Below, one piece after another: positions 44,411-56,900 of a stretch of DNA of 64,000 nt. Position numbers and translations under genes: made by a program. Under the pieces are notes generated by a model. That model saw only the letters and a list, made by a program, of their open reading frames with translations. It had not been told where the DNA came from and did no database searches. Source of the stretch: Pseudophaeomoniella oleicola (Eukaryota; Ascomycota; Eurotiomycetes; Phaeomoniellales; Phaeomoniellaceae); NCBI GenBank assembly GCA_003868215.1, contig QWDQ01000039.1, forward strand, positions 1 through 64,000, read 5' to 3'. Each line of letters begins with the position of its first letter. Position 1 is the stretch's first letter.

Positions 44411-46456
44411 ATGCTTTGCACAATCTGCGAAAACTTCTTTCGGAGTGTTTATGGACCAGAGGTTTACGCAAAGGAGACTTATGATTATGGCACAATACCA
44501 CATCAACCATCTTACACTAGTCTGAAGCAATCGCAGCAGCAAGGCTGTTATGTCTGCCACAGATTATTGAACCGACTTCATCTTTGCTGCCCGAGCATCT
44601 CACAGATCGAAAGAGAGCTCCCGTCGCCATTAACGGTAGCGCTGTGCCAATATGAGGTACAAGACTGGTCAAAACGCGACTATCTCGACCTACATTTTCT
44701 CATCTCTGGGGAAGTGCACAATACTCCAATATTTCAACAATCAACTAAAGGCATAGAATGTCTTTCTATATTCGAACTTTGGCCGAAAAATAGTTCGTCA
44801 TGGATCCAAAATGGCGTTACCAGTAAGACGACGGAAATCACTTCTTGTGGTCCATTGATCAAAACGTGGCTGAAGGAGTGCTGCGTGTCGCATCAATTTT
44901 GTAGCCCGATCGAATCACCATATCGGAATTGGTATCCAACACGCTTGCTCGATTTGACAACCGCCGAGCATGGCTACGTCAAACTCATAGAGAGCAAGAG
45001 TCACACTCTTGAAAAGCCATATGCAACTCTCAGTCATTGCTGGGGCGGTGCCGATATCCTTAGGCTAACGCAAGAAAGGTACAAACAATTCCTAAAATCC
45101 ATCTTACTGGCAGATTTACCCAAAACATTTGTCGACGCCATTGCAGTTGCTCGCTATCTCCAGACAAACTACATCTGGATAGATTCCTTGACAATAATCC
45201 AAGATTCTGACGATGATTGGATTCAAGAAGCAGCTCTCATGGGCGAGGTATACCAGAACTCGTACTACAACATTGGTGCGACGGCGTCTCAGAACAGCTT
45301 CGGTGGGCTATTCTACCCGAGAGAGCCAGAGCTCGTGAATCCCTGTACCATCGTCATCAATCAGACAGAACACATTCTTGTGTGGCATTCACTTTGGGCT
45401 TCTGGAATAGATCACAGCCCTTTGCTTCAGAGAGGCTGGGTTGTACAGGAGCATTTTCTAAGCCCCCGGATGGTGCACTTCTCTGAAGAGCAAATTTTTT
45501 GGGAATGCCATGATGGCATTGCCTGCGAGGTCCATCCCACAAAGTCTTTCCACGACGATGAAATATATGAGTCGTTCAAGGGCGCGAAATCTGTGCTCGT
45601 AGGGGCGAGACATGTCCCACACGGTGATAGTGTCGCCGAAAATGGTAATCTAGGTGCTCTCGATCTCTGGGCCAAGCTCGTCCGTCGCTATTCAACAACA
45701 ATGTTATCCTTCGAGACTGACAAACTTGTTGCTATCTCCGGACTGGCAAAACAAATGCAGAACATTCTACGGGACGAGTACATTGCTGGACTATGGAAGA
45801 GATGTTTCATATATCACCTTGCCTGGGAAGTCGACCGGAGCTTGACTGCACGGACAATTAACTCTGAGCGTTATTCACGTCGACCCAAAACCTACACGGC
45901 GCCCTCATGGTCCTGGGCGTCAATTGACGGGGTAATCAGAATGAATGAGTACTACTCAAGCCTAGAAGAGGAGGTTTCTTCGCTGATTGAACACCACGTC
46001 GAGCTCGAGACTGCGGATCCGACAGGGAAGGTCAGCAACGGATATATTTGTGTACGAGGCCCAGTGACGGAAATGACTGTTTCAATGGTCCGTGGTAGCT
46101 ACTCCGACTTGAGTATTGGATATAATGTCAGCATTCTGGGTAGTTCTACCACCTCAAACGGTGCCAACATGTCAATGGACTTGGATAGCGGGGAGCAAAT
46201 TTGGCAACGGACGTGTTACTTCCTTGCACTTCTTTTCGGGCGACAACTTCCCCATCAAAAATCGCCTTCATATTTGATAGGCATTCTTCTCGAACCGAAG
46301 TCTGGATCGGACCATGTTGAATTTTGTAGGGCTGGGTATTTATCATCTGGGCGATTTTCTAGTCTCGCAAAAGCTTGCCTGGCAATTAAGGAGACACCAA
46401 GCTTGTCAGGTCTAACTTTCGACAACAAGTACGGGTATACAATGAAGATTGTATAG
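44411..46456 (+). CDS. HET (heterokaryon incompatibility) domain protein, 681 residues
   Basis: Intronless ORF from ATG to TAG. The N terminus has a CxxC start (MLCTICENF) and a second pair in GCYVCHRLL, typical of fungal HET proteins. The HET domain lies at residues about 203-350. YATLSHCWGG is followed by LPKTFVDAIAVARYLQTNYIWIDSL, with Thr261 where most members have Cys. Then come IIQDSDDDWIQEAALMGEVY and the Trp motif QRGWVVQEHFLSPR, with FWEC after it. The C-terminal third has APSWSWASIDG, another common motif. HET domains trigger cell death when incompatible hyphae fuse, but most copies in a genome have no proven partner. Genes of this class are often species-specific and fast-evolving, and this one has AT-rich flanks. 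I cannot say whether it is a functional incompatibility gene. Confidence 0.93.
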   Translation: MLCTICENFFRSVYGPEVYAKETYDYGTIPHQPSYTSLKQSQQQGCYVCHRLLNRLHLCCPSISQIERELPSPLTVALCQYEVQDWSKRDYLDLHFLISGEVHNTPIFQQSTKGIECLSIFELWPKNSSSWIQNGVTSKTTEITSCGPLIKTWLKECCVSHQFCSPIESPYRNWYPTRLLDLTTAEHGYVKLIESKSHTLEKPYATLSHCWGGADILRLTQERYKQFLKSILLADLPKTFVDAIAVARYLQTNYIWIDSLTIIQDSDDDWIQEAALMGEVYQNSYYNIGATASQNSFGGLFYPREPELVNPCTIVINQTEHILVWHSLWASGIDHSPLLQRGWVVQEHFLSPRMVHFSEEQIFWECHDGIACEVHPTKSFHDDEIYESFKGAKSVLVGARHVPHGDSVAENGNLGALDLWAKLVRRYSTTMLSFETDKLVAISGLAKQMQNILRDEYIAGLWKRCFIYHLAWEVDRSLTARTINSERYSRRPKTYTAPSWSWASIDGVIRMNEYYSSLEEEVSSLIEHHVELETADPTGKVSNGYICVRGPVTEMTVSMVRGSYSDLSIGYNVSILGSSTTSNGANMSMDLDSGEQIWQRTCYFLALLFGRQLPHQKSPSYLIGILLEPKSGSDHVEFCRAGYLSSGRFSSLAKACLAIKETPSLSGLTFDNKYGYTMKIV

Positions 46457-47398
46457 ACAAACAAGCCCTGAAATATGTATACACTAGCTAATCCTGTATT
46501 CTTCTGGGGAAAAATTGTTTTCCTAGCCTTAGGTTGTTCGGGAGAGGCTACTACAGCAGGCAACATACACACACACACAGAGGATCCAGTAAGAAAAAAC
46601 CAATACGTCGACCAGAGTCTTTCTTTATTGCTCGCTCGAGATCAAGGTACTTACTTTTAATCACTTTGTTGTTGCCCATGAATGAGGTGCTTCTGGGTGA
46701 GTTGGGTGGGGTGAGGCCCGACGACAGACCCAAAATCCTTCGCCACACTGAGATGTAAGTAACGTCAAGGCTTCAGAACTGAAACCAGGGCCAGATCGCG
46801 TGTAAGTCCGGGGCGGGGGGCTTCCTGGTCCTGAAGACAGGTTTCTCCGAGAGAAGCATGTCTTTTCGCTTCTTCTCCTTCCAAACGAACGCCCCTCCCC
46901 TCTCCCCCCGCATAATAGCTTGGTGGTGCATGGTGTGTAGCAGCAATCCGCGGCGGCTTCCTTTTTCCAACACGACGCGAACCCACGGCAAGGCATGTAT
47001 CTGTCAAGGCAGGGGGGGGGGGGGAGGTGGCGAACGTGGTTTTTTGCATGATCGGCGGTGCGGCGGGCGGCATGCTGTCTTCGGTATGGAGTCAGGCGGG
47101 CCAATTCTGGATGGGCATGGGCTGTAAGCCACATAGAAGCATCGCAGAATTGCACGGCAGACAAGTCTTACCCCCGAAAAGAAAAGAGAAGTGGGAGAAC
47201 GCACGCCGGCAAGGAAAGGAGGAGGGCAGTCGAAAGGATTCTATAGTAGTAGAGCAGCGAGCCACCAAGAAACCAGAGGCGAATCTCCCAGCAACAACTT
47301 TACGGGAAAATATATTGATTTATTTTTGCTTCTTCTTATCATCCGTCATCATCATCATCACAACTTTCTTCCTACATGCTACTAATTCCCTATCCCTA
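46457..47398. other. Convergent intergenic region with a poly-G tract
   Basis: About 940 bp between the HET gene (+) and the ankyrin-DIL gene (-). It is GC-rich between about 46800 and 47100, with a 13-G run at 47012-47024. Several frames on both strands are open because of low-complexity Gly/Pro/Arg stretches. The largest minus-strand frame (46661-47164) does not begin with ATG. I see no gene. Confidence 0.65.
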
Positions 47399-49936
47399 CT
47401 ACTCCATCCCCAACTTCGTCAACCACTCCGGCGGCACGCTCGGGATATATTTCCGTTCGCGTTCCCGGTTCATGCCCCCGATGCCAGCGCCGTACGTGAT
47501 CAACATGTCCGTCGATGTCGGGAGGGAAAATGGGAGCATGAGCGCCGTGTCCAGGGTCGTGCCTTTCCAGGTCGAGAGGCCGGTCGTTGAGTCTGGGTCG
47601 GCGAAGGTGGAAGGGGAAGAGATCGTGGCGGCGGTGGCGGGGGAGGAGGAGGAGGTTGGGATAGGGGTGGAAGGGGAGAGGGCGGAAGAGGACGGTTTGG
47701 ATGGAGTGGAGGGTGGTTGTGGTTGTGCGCCGTTTGTGGAGAGGACGGATGTTGATGACTCCTCTGTATTCTTGTTCTTCGCAGGGGATGGTGTGGGTGG
47801 GGCGGAAGATTGGTCGTCTGTCTTAGCTGGTGTGTTTGGTATAGATGCAGATGAGAGTAGGGACTTTTGACCCTTTTCCAACGCAACGAGGTATTTCATG
47901 GCGCTCTTGGGAAGCCCCTTCTCCCCTACTTCTGACCGATAATGTTTGACTGCATGTATAAGTTGCGTAGCACTCAGACTACGGAGTTGTAGCAGCGTGT
48001 TCTTAAGGCTCTCTTCGTCCTCACCTAAGCTGGAGAAGCATTGCAACCACTGCAGTAGCTGTATGGCTGGAGCAAGATGCCTTCTTGCCGCTTCGACGGT
48101 ATTCTCCCCAGTGGTGGTAGTCGCCCCATTCTCGTAATGTTCAGGCTGTCGGTTATTGGACCGTGCCCAATCCTCCAATTGTGATACGTTCATTCTTATT
48201 TGCATAGCTTTGGTCCTTGCCATGTAACGTCGATTTATCATGATGCGATTGAAGATCTCGGCTCCTAACCAGTAGAAGAGCTGAGCTAAGATCTGGGCCG
48301 TAATGACAGAATGGACATCGTAAAGGTCCAGGACGAATAATGTGGAGGAAAGAAGTGAAGTGATGTTTCGAGGTGATGTTTGAGCCCGGCGTTTCGGCGA
48401 CGGTGGTCTGAATCTCTTCTCTGGCGGTTCAGGATCCGCACGTTTGGACTTCTTCAAGAGCTTCCATTCTCCCTGAAAGGCCACATCTTCGAAACCTGGT
48501 ATAGTCTCATAGTCTAGCATTGCGGTCTCCAGTACCTTGTTCATCCGCCGCTCGGCGTCTCGGATGATGAGAATGAAGATCTCGTTGATCAATTCAGCTA
48601 CCTCGAGTTGGAACTTCCCGGTCGCTTCGCTGAGGCCGTGATCCTTCTTCATGTAGTGGAGCAGCAGCGTTGCATTGGCTATCCAGAAGGCAAGAACAGT
48701 CATATCCCACTGATATCTTTCAACCACATCATTGATACGGTCCATCGCATCAGTAAGTAGTTCTTCCAGAAGTTGATCAGTCATGTGATAGTGTGCAAAA
48801 CGAGCCATCAAAAATATAAGATTCGCCGGCACTGGCTTTTGGGATGGTGTTCTCTGGGGAGTCATATTGGTAATGACCACGTCAAAGATGCGGTCCAGGT
48901 CTCCTTCTTGGAAGACAAACATTTGATCACCCACACATCGTTCCCATATGAACTCCTCTTGCTCATCGAGCTCCGTGGGTGATTCTGGCTGCTCGTCAAA
49001 CCCTAGAGTCGAAATATCAACCTCTAAGTTTGCGGCACTTTCTTGCATGAGCATGCGTCGTTTCAGTTCGGCCTCTGCCATTTCCTCCTCGAAGCGATCC
49101 TGCGCAAATCCTGAATCATAGAAATCTCCTTGAAAGCTTTCATGCCCAAAGCTGTATCCGTTATCTTGCAGGTATCGGGAAAAGTCTGAGCCGGGTTGCA
49201 CAAAGTCCAAGGCGGTTCCTCCAGAGTTAGACCTGATGTCCGGCGACGCACCATGATCCAGAAGAATCTTGGCTATGCCCTTATGCCGATTGGTGGTAGC
49301 CCACATCAACGCACTCCATTGATTGTGATCAACCTTGTTGACATCCGCGCCAGCCTCCAGTAAAGCCTCCACTACCTCATTATGCCCGAAACAGCTTGCG
49401 TATATCAGCGGTGGTGTGCCTTCATCATCCGTCTCGTTCACATCCAGGAACTCCTTGGCTGGCCCGTTGACTAACCGTCGTATCCGCTCCACATCGCCAT
49501 TACTTGCGGCCATATGCAAACTTCTCTGAAGTACATCTCTCTTCTCGTCCTTGGTAAGTTTCGAATCCGACGCGATTGCATCTTCGCCTTCTCCGATATC
49601 TAGACCTTCTCTATGCGCTGCCTGGGCCGCGAGCATGTTCATTAGGCGTGATTCTCCGTCTTCCGGTCGAGGAGTTGTATCTTCAGCATCGTACGAGGGT
49701 GAGTCGAGAGAAAGATCGAACGCAAGGGGTCTGGCGGGTACAGGATTGGTGAGAAATTGCGACTGGCCTTGCCATGCGTCGTACATCTCGGTTTCTCCTC
49801 CATACGTCTGCAAGGGTTTCCGGTCGTCTAACGATGTCGGTAGATCGGCAGGCAGCTGCTTCGGCTTGTTGAAAGGTTCATCGTTCCCACTGAAGCCATG
49901 ACTGTCGTCTTGAGGGGACCCGGGAAGGTCCTCCAT
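47399..49936 (-). CDS. Ankyrin-repeat plus DIL (dilute) domain protein, 845 residues
   Basis: Single open frame starting at an ATG (MEDLPGSPQDD). About 138 disordered residues precede three to four ankyrin repeats at about 139-245, recognisable by TPPLIYASCFGHNEVVEALL and SALMWATTNRHKGIAKILL. From about 330 to 680 is a DIL domain. Typical marks are NLIFLMARFAHYH, DMTVLAFWIANATLLLHY and LFYWLGAEIFNRIMINRRY, then PAIQLLQWLQCFSSLG. DIL is best known as the cargo-binding tail of class V myosins, but ankyrin-DIL proteins without a motor are a known fungal group, with roles not well settled. The last 150 residues are Ser/Pro/Thr-rich. No intron needed. Divergent partner absent, since the next gene upstream is on the same strand. 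Confidence 0.93.
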   Translation of the reverse strand: MEDLPGSPQDDSHGFSGNDEPFNKPKQLPADLPTSLDDRKPLQTYGGETEMYDAWQGQSQFLTNPVPARPLAFDLSLDSPSYDAEDTTPRPEDGESRLMNMLAAQAAHREGLDIGEGEDAIASDSKLTKDEKRDVLQRSLHMAASNGDVERIRRLVNGPAKEFLDVNETDDEGTPPLIYASCFGHNEVVEALLEAGADVNKVDHNQWSALMWATTNRHKGIAKILLDHGASPDIRSNSGGTALDFVQPGSDFSRYLQDNGYSFGHESFQGDFYDSGFAQDRFEEEMAEAELKRRMLMQESAANLEVDISTLGFDEQPESPTELDEQEEFIWERCVGDQMFVFQEGDLDRIFDVVITNMTPQRTPSQKPVPANLIFLMARFAHYHMTDQLLEELLTDAMDRINDVVERYQWDMTVLAFWIANATLLLHYMKKDHGLSEATGKFQLEVAELINEIFILIIRDAERRMNKVLETAMLDYETIPGFEDVAFQGEWKLLKKSKRADPEPPEKRFRPPSPKRRAQTSPRNITSLLSSTLFVLDLYDVHSVITAQILAQLFYWLGAEIFNRIMINRRYMARTKAMQIRMNVSQLEDWARSNNRQPEHYENGATTTTGENTVEAARRHLAPAIQLLQWLQCFSSLGEDEESLKNTLLQLRSLSATQLIHAVKHYRSEVGEKGLPKSAMKYLVALEKGQKSLLSSASIPNTPAKTDDQSSAPPTPSPAKNKNTEESSTSVLSTNGAQPQPPSTPSKPSSSALSPSTPIPTSSSSPATAATISSPSTFADPDSTTGLSTWKGTTLDTALMLPFSLPTSTDMLITYGAGIGGMNRERERKYIPSVPPEWLTKLGME

Positions 49937-50682
49937 ATGTGGTTGACAGATGCAGCATCAATTGGGAGGGGGTCAAGAGGTCGTGCCGCATACGGTCTTC
50001 AGATGCGACTCCTGAACTGATCGCCGGTTCTTACAAGGGATGCAAGGCCAATGATAAGTCGCTTGTGACTGATGCCGCTGGCGTAGGTGCTGTTTATAGT
50101 CTTCGAGTCGCACGGTATCCAGTGCCGCTTTCGAGGGAATTTTAGTGTTCGGTGTTGTCTTGATAGAGAGGATTGAAGGAAACCTAGAATGGATTACTTG
50201 TTCAGCCATATGACGATCATTTATTGACAAGGCCGCTGGAAGCGGGACCCTGAGAACTCGGGGGATTTACCGTGGAAGCTTAAGATGACAGCGTCCACCA
50301 GGTCTCTTAAGCATAAATTAACCAAGGTAAATATGTAAACATTCAAGAAGAGAGCCAATTTATGCTCAGTCGTGAATCAAGCCTCATGCTTCTGTAATTG
50401 CAATCGAGGTATACCAGTCTTCGTTCGGAATACTGAGGAATTATAATATGAATAATGTCTGCCGTGGAGTCCAGTCTGTCTCAACAACATCTATATCTCT
50501 TCTATGGTACGGCGATCCTCGTATCGAAGCCATGATCTCAAATGTCATCAAATTCTAAAGAAAAATAACGAAGGTTCCTCCTTCGCTGCAATCTCATCGC
50601 TTTTGTAGTGTAAAAGAAAGGACTCGCTATAAAACCTCCCAGAACATGGGATCATATGATACAACAACTGTAAATGCCACGA
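49937..50682. other. Intergenic region between two minus-strand genes
   Basis: About 745 bp holding the ankyrin-DIL promoter and the 3' end of the Zn2Cys6 gene. The 85-codon frame at 49973-50230 (-) does not start with ATG. No gene seen. Confidence 0.6.
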
Positions 50683-53600
50683 TCAATTCCCTCCAGCAGC
50701 ACCAGCACCGCCTCCTTGGGTACTACCACCAAAGAAAAACCCATCGAACAAATCCACCCCGCTGAAGCCATCCGCCCAGTCATGGCCCGTCGCGACTGCG
50801 GTATTTCCTGCATTTGCACCGCCGCCAACTAACCCGGTGAAGTCCATTCCGAGACCAAAGTCTCCATCTGCGCCACCGAATAACGGGTCGTTGGCGTGGG
50901 AGGATGGGTTGAGGTCGAACTCCATGTCTCCTAGAGTTATGAGATCGTTGAAATCTCCGGGGTGAGAAGAGTGGCCGGGGGGGTTGCTAGTGGAGGGGAA
51001 GGCGTTGGAGGATGAAGAGGACGGGAAAAAGAAGGGGTTGTTGGCCGTGGATGACTGCGGTAAATTTTGGGTGGATTGCAGGGGAGAGGAGGATTCTTGC
51101 TGTTGTTGGTGGGAAGAGAATTGATGGTTATTGACTGAGCTGAAGGTGGTGGAATGGTGGTGCATAGAGGAAGGGTGCGGTTGCTGAGAGGAAGACGCGT
51201 TTCGTTGATGCTGTTGTTGTGAACCAGCTTGGGTTCGGAGAGGCGGGTTGTTAAGGTTGAAGTTCCGGAGCGCGGAGGAAGTGAGAGGTAGACTCTGAGA
51301 TGTATCCTCAGGAAAGAGATCTCGTAAATTCATGTCGAACTTTGGAGGCGGCCGACGGCTTTGTTTATGTCGATGCGAGGAGGAGTGGTGAGGCGGAGGC
51401 TGGGGCCGCGATGACGATGTACCAGAATAGGACTGTGAGTCGGACATGGGACTTGTATACGATTGATGAGAAGAGGCCTGATGGCGGTTTCGATATTGTT
51501 TAGCTTGTGAGCCGAATCCCGTTGTCGACATGCACATCTGCACTGTTGCTTTACTCATACGTTCAAAAGCATCTTTACACGCTTCAGCCGGAGGGCATTT
51601 TTCCATTAGGTCACCAAGCACACTCGTAGCTGCAAGGACGGTAAAATCGACATCGTCGAGAGTCTAGTCTGATTAGTAAATGCGTAGAAAGGAAGACTAA
51701 GACGGCTTACCAATCTGCTCCTCACGACAGGTGAATGCCAAACAGCATAGAGAAATGAGATCCCAGCCATGAACAGATGGTGAGTAGCCAGGAAAGTATA
51801 GCTGACCAATCGGACTCGGTGCAATTGTCTGTACAACCGAAGAATCTTCTGTCCAGCTTCTGCCACTTTCAAAAAGACATCGTCCTCGTCCTCACCTTCT
51901 TCAATACTAGCAAGCGACGGACTGGCAATATCCTCGGTAGGACTTAGTTCCCTTGCCAATGGTGCTGGGACCGTCAGACTATTGCGATAAAGCGTTATTA
52001 CAGCTTGCCAGTAGTTAAGCTCCAAAAACTGAGGTGAGAACTGGACGCCAGTTTCTTCCTGATACGGGGCCGATTCTTTCCACTCCCATAGTCTTCTGTC
52101 AATATCTCTCCGCCAGGAACGGAAAGAGTCAAATTTGACGAGGAATGGAGACGGCATCTTCGTGTGCATGAAACCATTCTTGCTGTTTGTCCCGTTTTGC
52201 CGAACCTGTTGAGCTTGCTGGTGTTGGAGAACTTGAAGTATTTCGGACTGAAGAAGGCGAAGTCTGAAGTAGTGATAGGAAATACGCTTATATGACGGCT
52301 GGCTCTCCCCTGCCTGCTTCAAAAGACCTGCCCTTGTGATATATTGGTCATCGAGTAGAGATGGGAATTCTGTGGTGATGACCTGATCCGTAATCCCAAA
52401 TGGACGGCCGACGCAAGTGCTCACAAGGCGATCAAGAGAGTACACACACCACCAGAGACGTCTTCTCAAATCTCGCACCCATTCTCGCCGACCCCGCTCT
52501 TGGGGATCGATCGAGCGCGGTCGTGGAGGATCTGATGATACACCAAGCGCGACGTCTCCTGTTGTTGCTGGTATAGGTTCTTGACCATCTCCAGCCTCAA
52601 TGCCAGAACCATCCTCATAGTGTAAGCCGAGATCGACTGCAAGACGGACTGCTACACCGATGATATACCACAATCCTGGGGCAACAGGTCTCAATAGCGC
52701 AAAACTAGCAAGCAGGAGAACGGCTTGTAGTTCCTCAAGACCGCCCCCAAAGCCTTCCGGACGGTCAGCCGCGGATGAAGCGCCTAGGAATGATTCAAGA
52801 TGAACAATCGCAGACGCGTGATACTCTTCCGGTTGCTGTTGTTGGCTTGCCAGTCTTGCTCTCTTGGCAAGTGGAGAGGTGCCTCCTTGTTGGCCGTCGC
52901 CGTGTGACTGTGAAGATTCTATGTCTGAAGAACCCCATATGATACCGGCACCAATGCCGAATACAATATTTAACAGATACAACTCTCTGGGCGTTCTTGA
53001 ACGACTGTCTGTTGCGTATGCATGGTTGAAGAGGTCCATAAAGTCTCCGCGATGCAATATAGGTGTCTGGGGATTGGCATGCTCAAAATACAGACGTACC
53101 AGCTTTTCGCCCAACTGTCTGTTTGGAAATGCCGCTTGCTTGAACGTGGGCTTCGTTTGCAGACCGAAAAAAGAATCGCGCATTGAGCTACCCCCTATCG
53201 CAGCAGCATTGGGATTTGGCTTACTTGGTCTGATGGCTCCTTTCTCGGAGCTGCCAGTGGCGACAGAACTCTTGACTGCGGCGAAGACTACCCGGGCAAA
53301 GGAAATACCAGAGGTAGAACCCAAATATCTGGGATCAGATGCGCCTTGCACCGACACCATCCCAATGTTGGAAACCAGTTTGTTCAACTTGTCCGCGTCA
53401 TCTTGCTTCTTATCGTATGTTGGTTCCTTCATCAATGATTTCTCGGCGGGGCTCTCGGCCTTGACACGTCCATTGAGCTGGGCGCCTTTCTCTTCTCTGG
53501 GGGACATGAGTCCGCCATTTCCTAGCGCTATATCAGGATCGAATGCCTCGGGGGCTTTGAAGGATACGTTGTTTGCGACAAGGATCGATTCAAAATATTG

Positions 53601-53915
53601 TAGTCGCGTCTCAAGGTAATACACGTAACTTCGGGGTATCTCTCGCTTCGTGATAGGATCGTAGCCTACACATTTCTGTTTGGCCTTCTCGCAAGCCGTA
53701 CATGCAGGCAAGCGCTGATCGCAACGGTTCTTGCGCAACCGACAACGATTACAGGCCGAGACATTCCGGAATGCCGAGGCGGCGGAGGCGGATGTGAGGG
53801 GAGTTGTCGATTGTTCTGACGATTGTGCGTGATTGCGCTCTGGAGTTGAATCGAAAGTCGAATCGATTTCACTGTCGCGATAAGACCTCTTCTTACCGCC
53901 GGGAGGAGAATTCAT
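50683..53915 (-). CDS. PPR1-like Zn2Cys6 transcription factor, 1,061 residues
   Basis: Minus-strand exons 53915-51711 and 51663-50683 join over a 47-nt intron. The zinc cluster is at Cys55, 58, 65, 72, 75 and 82 (ACNRCRLRKNRCDQRLPAC). It is followed by DPITKREIPRSYVYYLETRL, which resembles the linker and coiled coil of yeast Ppr1. A fungal_trans domain covers roughly residues 265-520, with LVRLYFEHANPQTPILHRGDF early on and LRRRLWWCVYSLDRLVSTCVGRPFGI as its core. Splicing restores RSRLTLDDVDFTVLAATSVLGDLMEKCPPAEACKDAF. The C-terminal 280 residues are very rich in Ser, Gln, Asn and His, ending in an acidic/Gly-rich tail that may activate transcription. Likely a nuclear regulator of metabolism, but the target pathway is unknown. 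Similarity to Ppr1 covers only the DNA-binding region. Confidence 0.93.
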
Positions 53916-56900
53916 GGATATGATGATACTACATGTACGCGACGGACATTCATGACAGGAAAATGGATATCAAAGACTTCGAGAACGAGATCGGAACATG
54001 GACGTGTCGGGACAGAAAGCGATGTAGTGACGCAGAACGAGCTGGACGCTTAGCTGAGTACAGCACACCGGCTACAAGTATAGCGAGACGAAAGAGAAAA
54101 CGACATCAGACTTTGACTCCACCAGTTTGGGTTGGGTTGGTTTGGTTTGATCTGGTCTGGTTCCTTTGATGCTGCGGAGCAAACAAAAGAAATTCATGGC
54201 GCAAGATCACAATCTTCCTTATCTCGCGCTCGGCTCCAGACAGTTGCTGCTTTTGGGCCAATGAACGCTCACGCTTCGCAGACCCTTGCGGAGATGTTGT
54301 TTTTGTGTTTGAATGCAATCGAGTAAGACCTCAAGCTTATCATCACGATCCCCCACGGCCTTCCCAAGCAAGAAGCACGCCACATCGACCTCCTATCTAC
54401 CGAGCTACTTACCCTGTCTTCGTGTGAGCAGTAAGTGAATTACTATGTGCATAGGTTCGTTCTAAGGCATTTCTCAGTCTTCGATGGCGGAGAAATTCTG
54501 GGGTAGTGAATGTACAGTAGCACGCGCACAGCAGAATTGCTGGGAATGATATTATTGCAATAGATCTGTTTGCCGTCTCTCCCTCAACTACGCCATTGCG
54601 CACTCAATGTGCCATGCATGGTATATGTAGATAGACTGGTCCATGATAGATATGAGGTCTGGTTTGCCAGGTTAAAAGTGAGATGGCGATGTGCATTTCA
54701 CATTCGATCACGCATTCAATCCATGTACCATCCTGCTTTATATCCTGCTTGGGACGCCCAGCTGAAGAATCTCACGATAACTTACCACGTCTGGTCCAGA
54801 ACCAATGGCGTTGGGCGAAGCGCCAAGGACGGGCGTTCCTGTCATCAGATGAGGCTGATATTGACAACGCAGCCATATTTCCCGCATTTCACGTAAATAT
54901 TGTCAATAAATGCACTGCCCTGTTCGACAAGGGCGGTGAACAAGGTCCCGATATGGCATACTGTTACCTCGACGCCGATGTCTACTACACACGCCCATGG
55001 ATGCAGTACGAAAGTCATTGGGCAGAGTTTAGTCATTGGCTTGGTCATTTGACGATTGCCCGAATGCCGTTCTAGCCAGTTCAGCCAGTCGGGCAGCAAA
55101 CTTCTTGGACAATTGGCGCAAATTTGCATGGTGGTGTCCTCGCCGTATTCTCGCGGGATCGACCATTTTGAAATTTCCCATGGACGCCCTGATCACGGAC
55201 GCAACATGGGGTCGGAAAGTCTGCAGACTAGTAATCTGTATGCCACGACGACCCGCGTATCCAAGGATGCAGCTAAGCCAACAGGCCAATAATTTGCACG
55301 GCAATCTTCCTAAAAATATAGTCACCAAAAGCAGTTAAAAGGCGAGCTATCAAAGAGGGATCCTTGCTCTTGTAGCGTGAAGTCCTGCCGTGAGAGTGCC
55401 CCAACGGAATTCAATGCATATTCGAGGCAAGCGGTCAGAGAAAATGAACTTTCAATACTACAAGATCTGCCAATCATGTCGGAAAGGACTCAGAGAACCA
55501 GATCCGCATGATATGCTGCGAGTGGTTCGGCAACCGGCCTCTCCGCACCGTGCATATGCATTGACGGACCATCCCGCCGCCCATATAACCTGCAGTTGCC
55601 TTCTCAAGGCGAAAAGGTCAAGGCTACCGGAAGGCTACCGTAAGCAAGTTCAATGTTTCCAAATTGAGGCAATATTGGGAGAGTTGGCATCAAGGGGTCA
55701 GACAGACCGCAGCTTGCCAGCTTGACGCCCGGCAGGGTGCATTCTCATAGTGCCCGGCTTTATGGAGCTAGGATGGGCATGATGATGGTGCCGCGTGTCG
55801 TATATGCCTTCGGTATATTGGAATGGCCACCTTGGAGTGATCGGACTCGCAAATGAGAGCATGTAACGTCGAAAAGGCTGCCATATTATACTCCACGTCG
55901 GTCCTTGAGGTGATCCTAGCATGCAGCTTATCCACCGTGACTACGGCCGATTCCCTAGAGGCGACAGAGAGCCGCTGTGCGGCTGCCTCTGTGCACTGAT
56001 CAATCAACACATCCCGAAGCATTTTTGTACCTCACCGCTGCATGCCGGCCCATCCGATAGGTTTCAGGCGTCGAGGCTGGTCCGAGGTCCTGGAGCTTCA
56101 AAAGAAGCGGTCAAGGAATGAGCAAGAGTATGGACTCCGTCTTACAGTGTTGATGATGTCGCGCCAGGGAGAGTAAGCTATCACGTTGATGAAAGTATAC
56201 GACAGCAACTGAGTCCTCCCGGCTGACCAGCGTATCCAAGCTCGAGCACATAATGCAAGGGTAGGTGGGTTACCAAAGGTTGCCTATTGGGAGGAGCAGA
56301 TTTGCTTGGACCCCATTGGACTCCTACATTGAAGCGAAGAATATCTTCTACGATATCTGCGGTGTAATAAGTTTGCACACGTTTGTCAGCGGGATTAGCG
56401 AAAAGCCTCACACTGCCCGAACTTTCTTCTCGATCGACTTCTGTAAGTCGAGTTTCGACGGCGAAGGCCGGCACTGCCCCTTGACGTCATGCAGATGCTC
56501 TCCTGACCGCAGGAGCTTCATCGGGAGCTGATGTCAATGCTGGAAGTCTTTTAGACGAGGGAAAGACCGACCTTGGGTGAGCAATCCGTCAAGTCATCTC
56601 GGTTGAGAGTGAGGCAAAGGATGCGGATCCTACGAGCTGCGAGTAAGGAACAGCCATATGATCTTCTTGTTGGAAACCCCTGTCTTCTCACAAGCCGAAG
56701 AGAACGTGAGCAAACATATTACCATATTGGGGGGCGGAAGTCGGTACGTAATTCCGTAACCACGATGCAATAGTTGTTTGATATTATCGTGTGCAACATT
56801 GCTTCCGGTGCAGGGAGAAAGAGAGCGGATTGTGGCCCACATCTTCCTTTGACCACGGCGCTGGAATGTGGCGTTCTCGTACATGTGCGAGACGATCTTG

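Noticed and set aside
46661-47164. 167-codon minus-strand frame between the HET and ankyrin-DIL genes
   Set aside because: No ATG at its start, and it spans GC-rich low-complexity sequence.
54683-55075. 130-codon plus-strand frame considered as a glycosyltransferase fragment because of DADVYY
   Set aside because: A short DxD-like string alone is not evidence; no other family motif is present.
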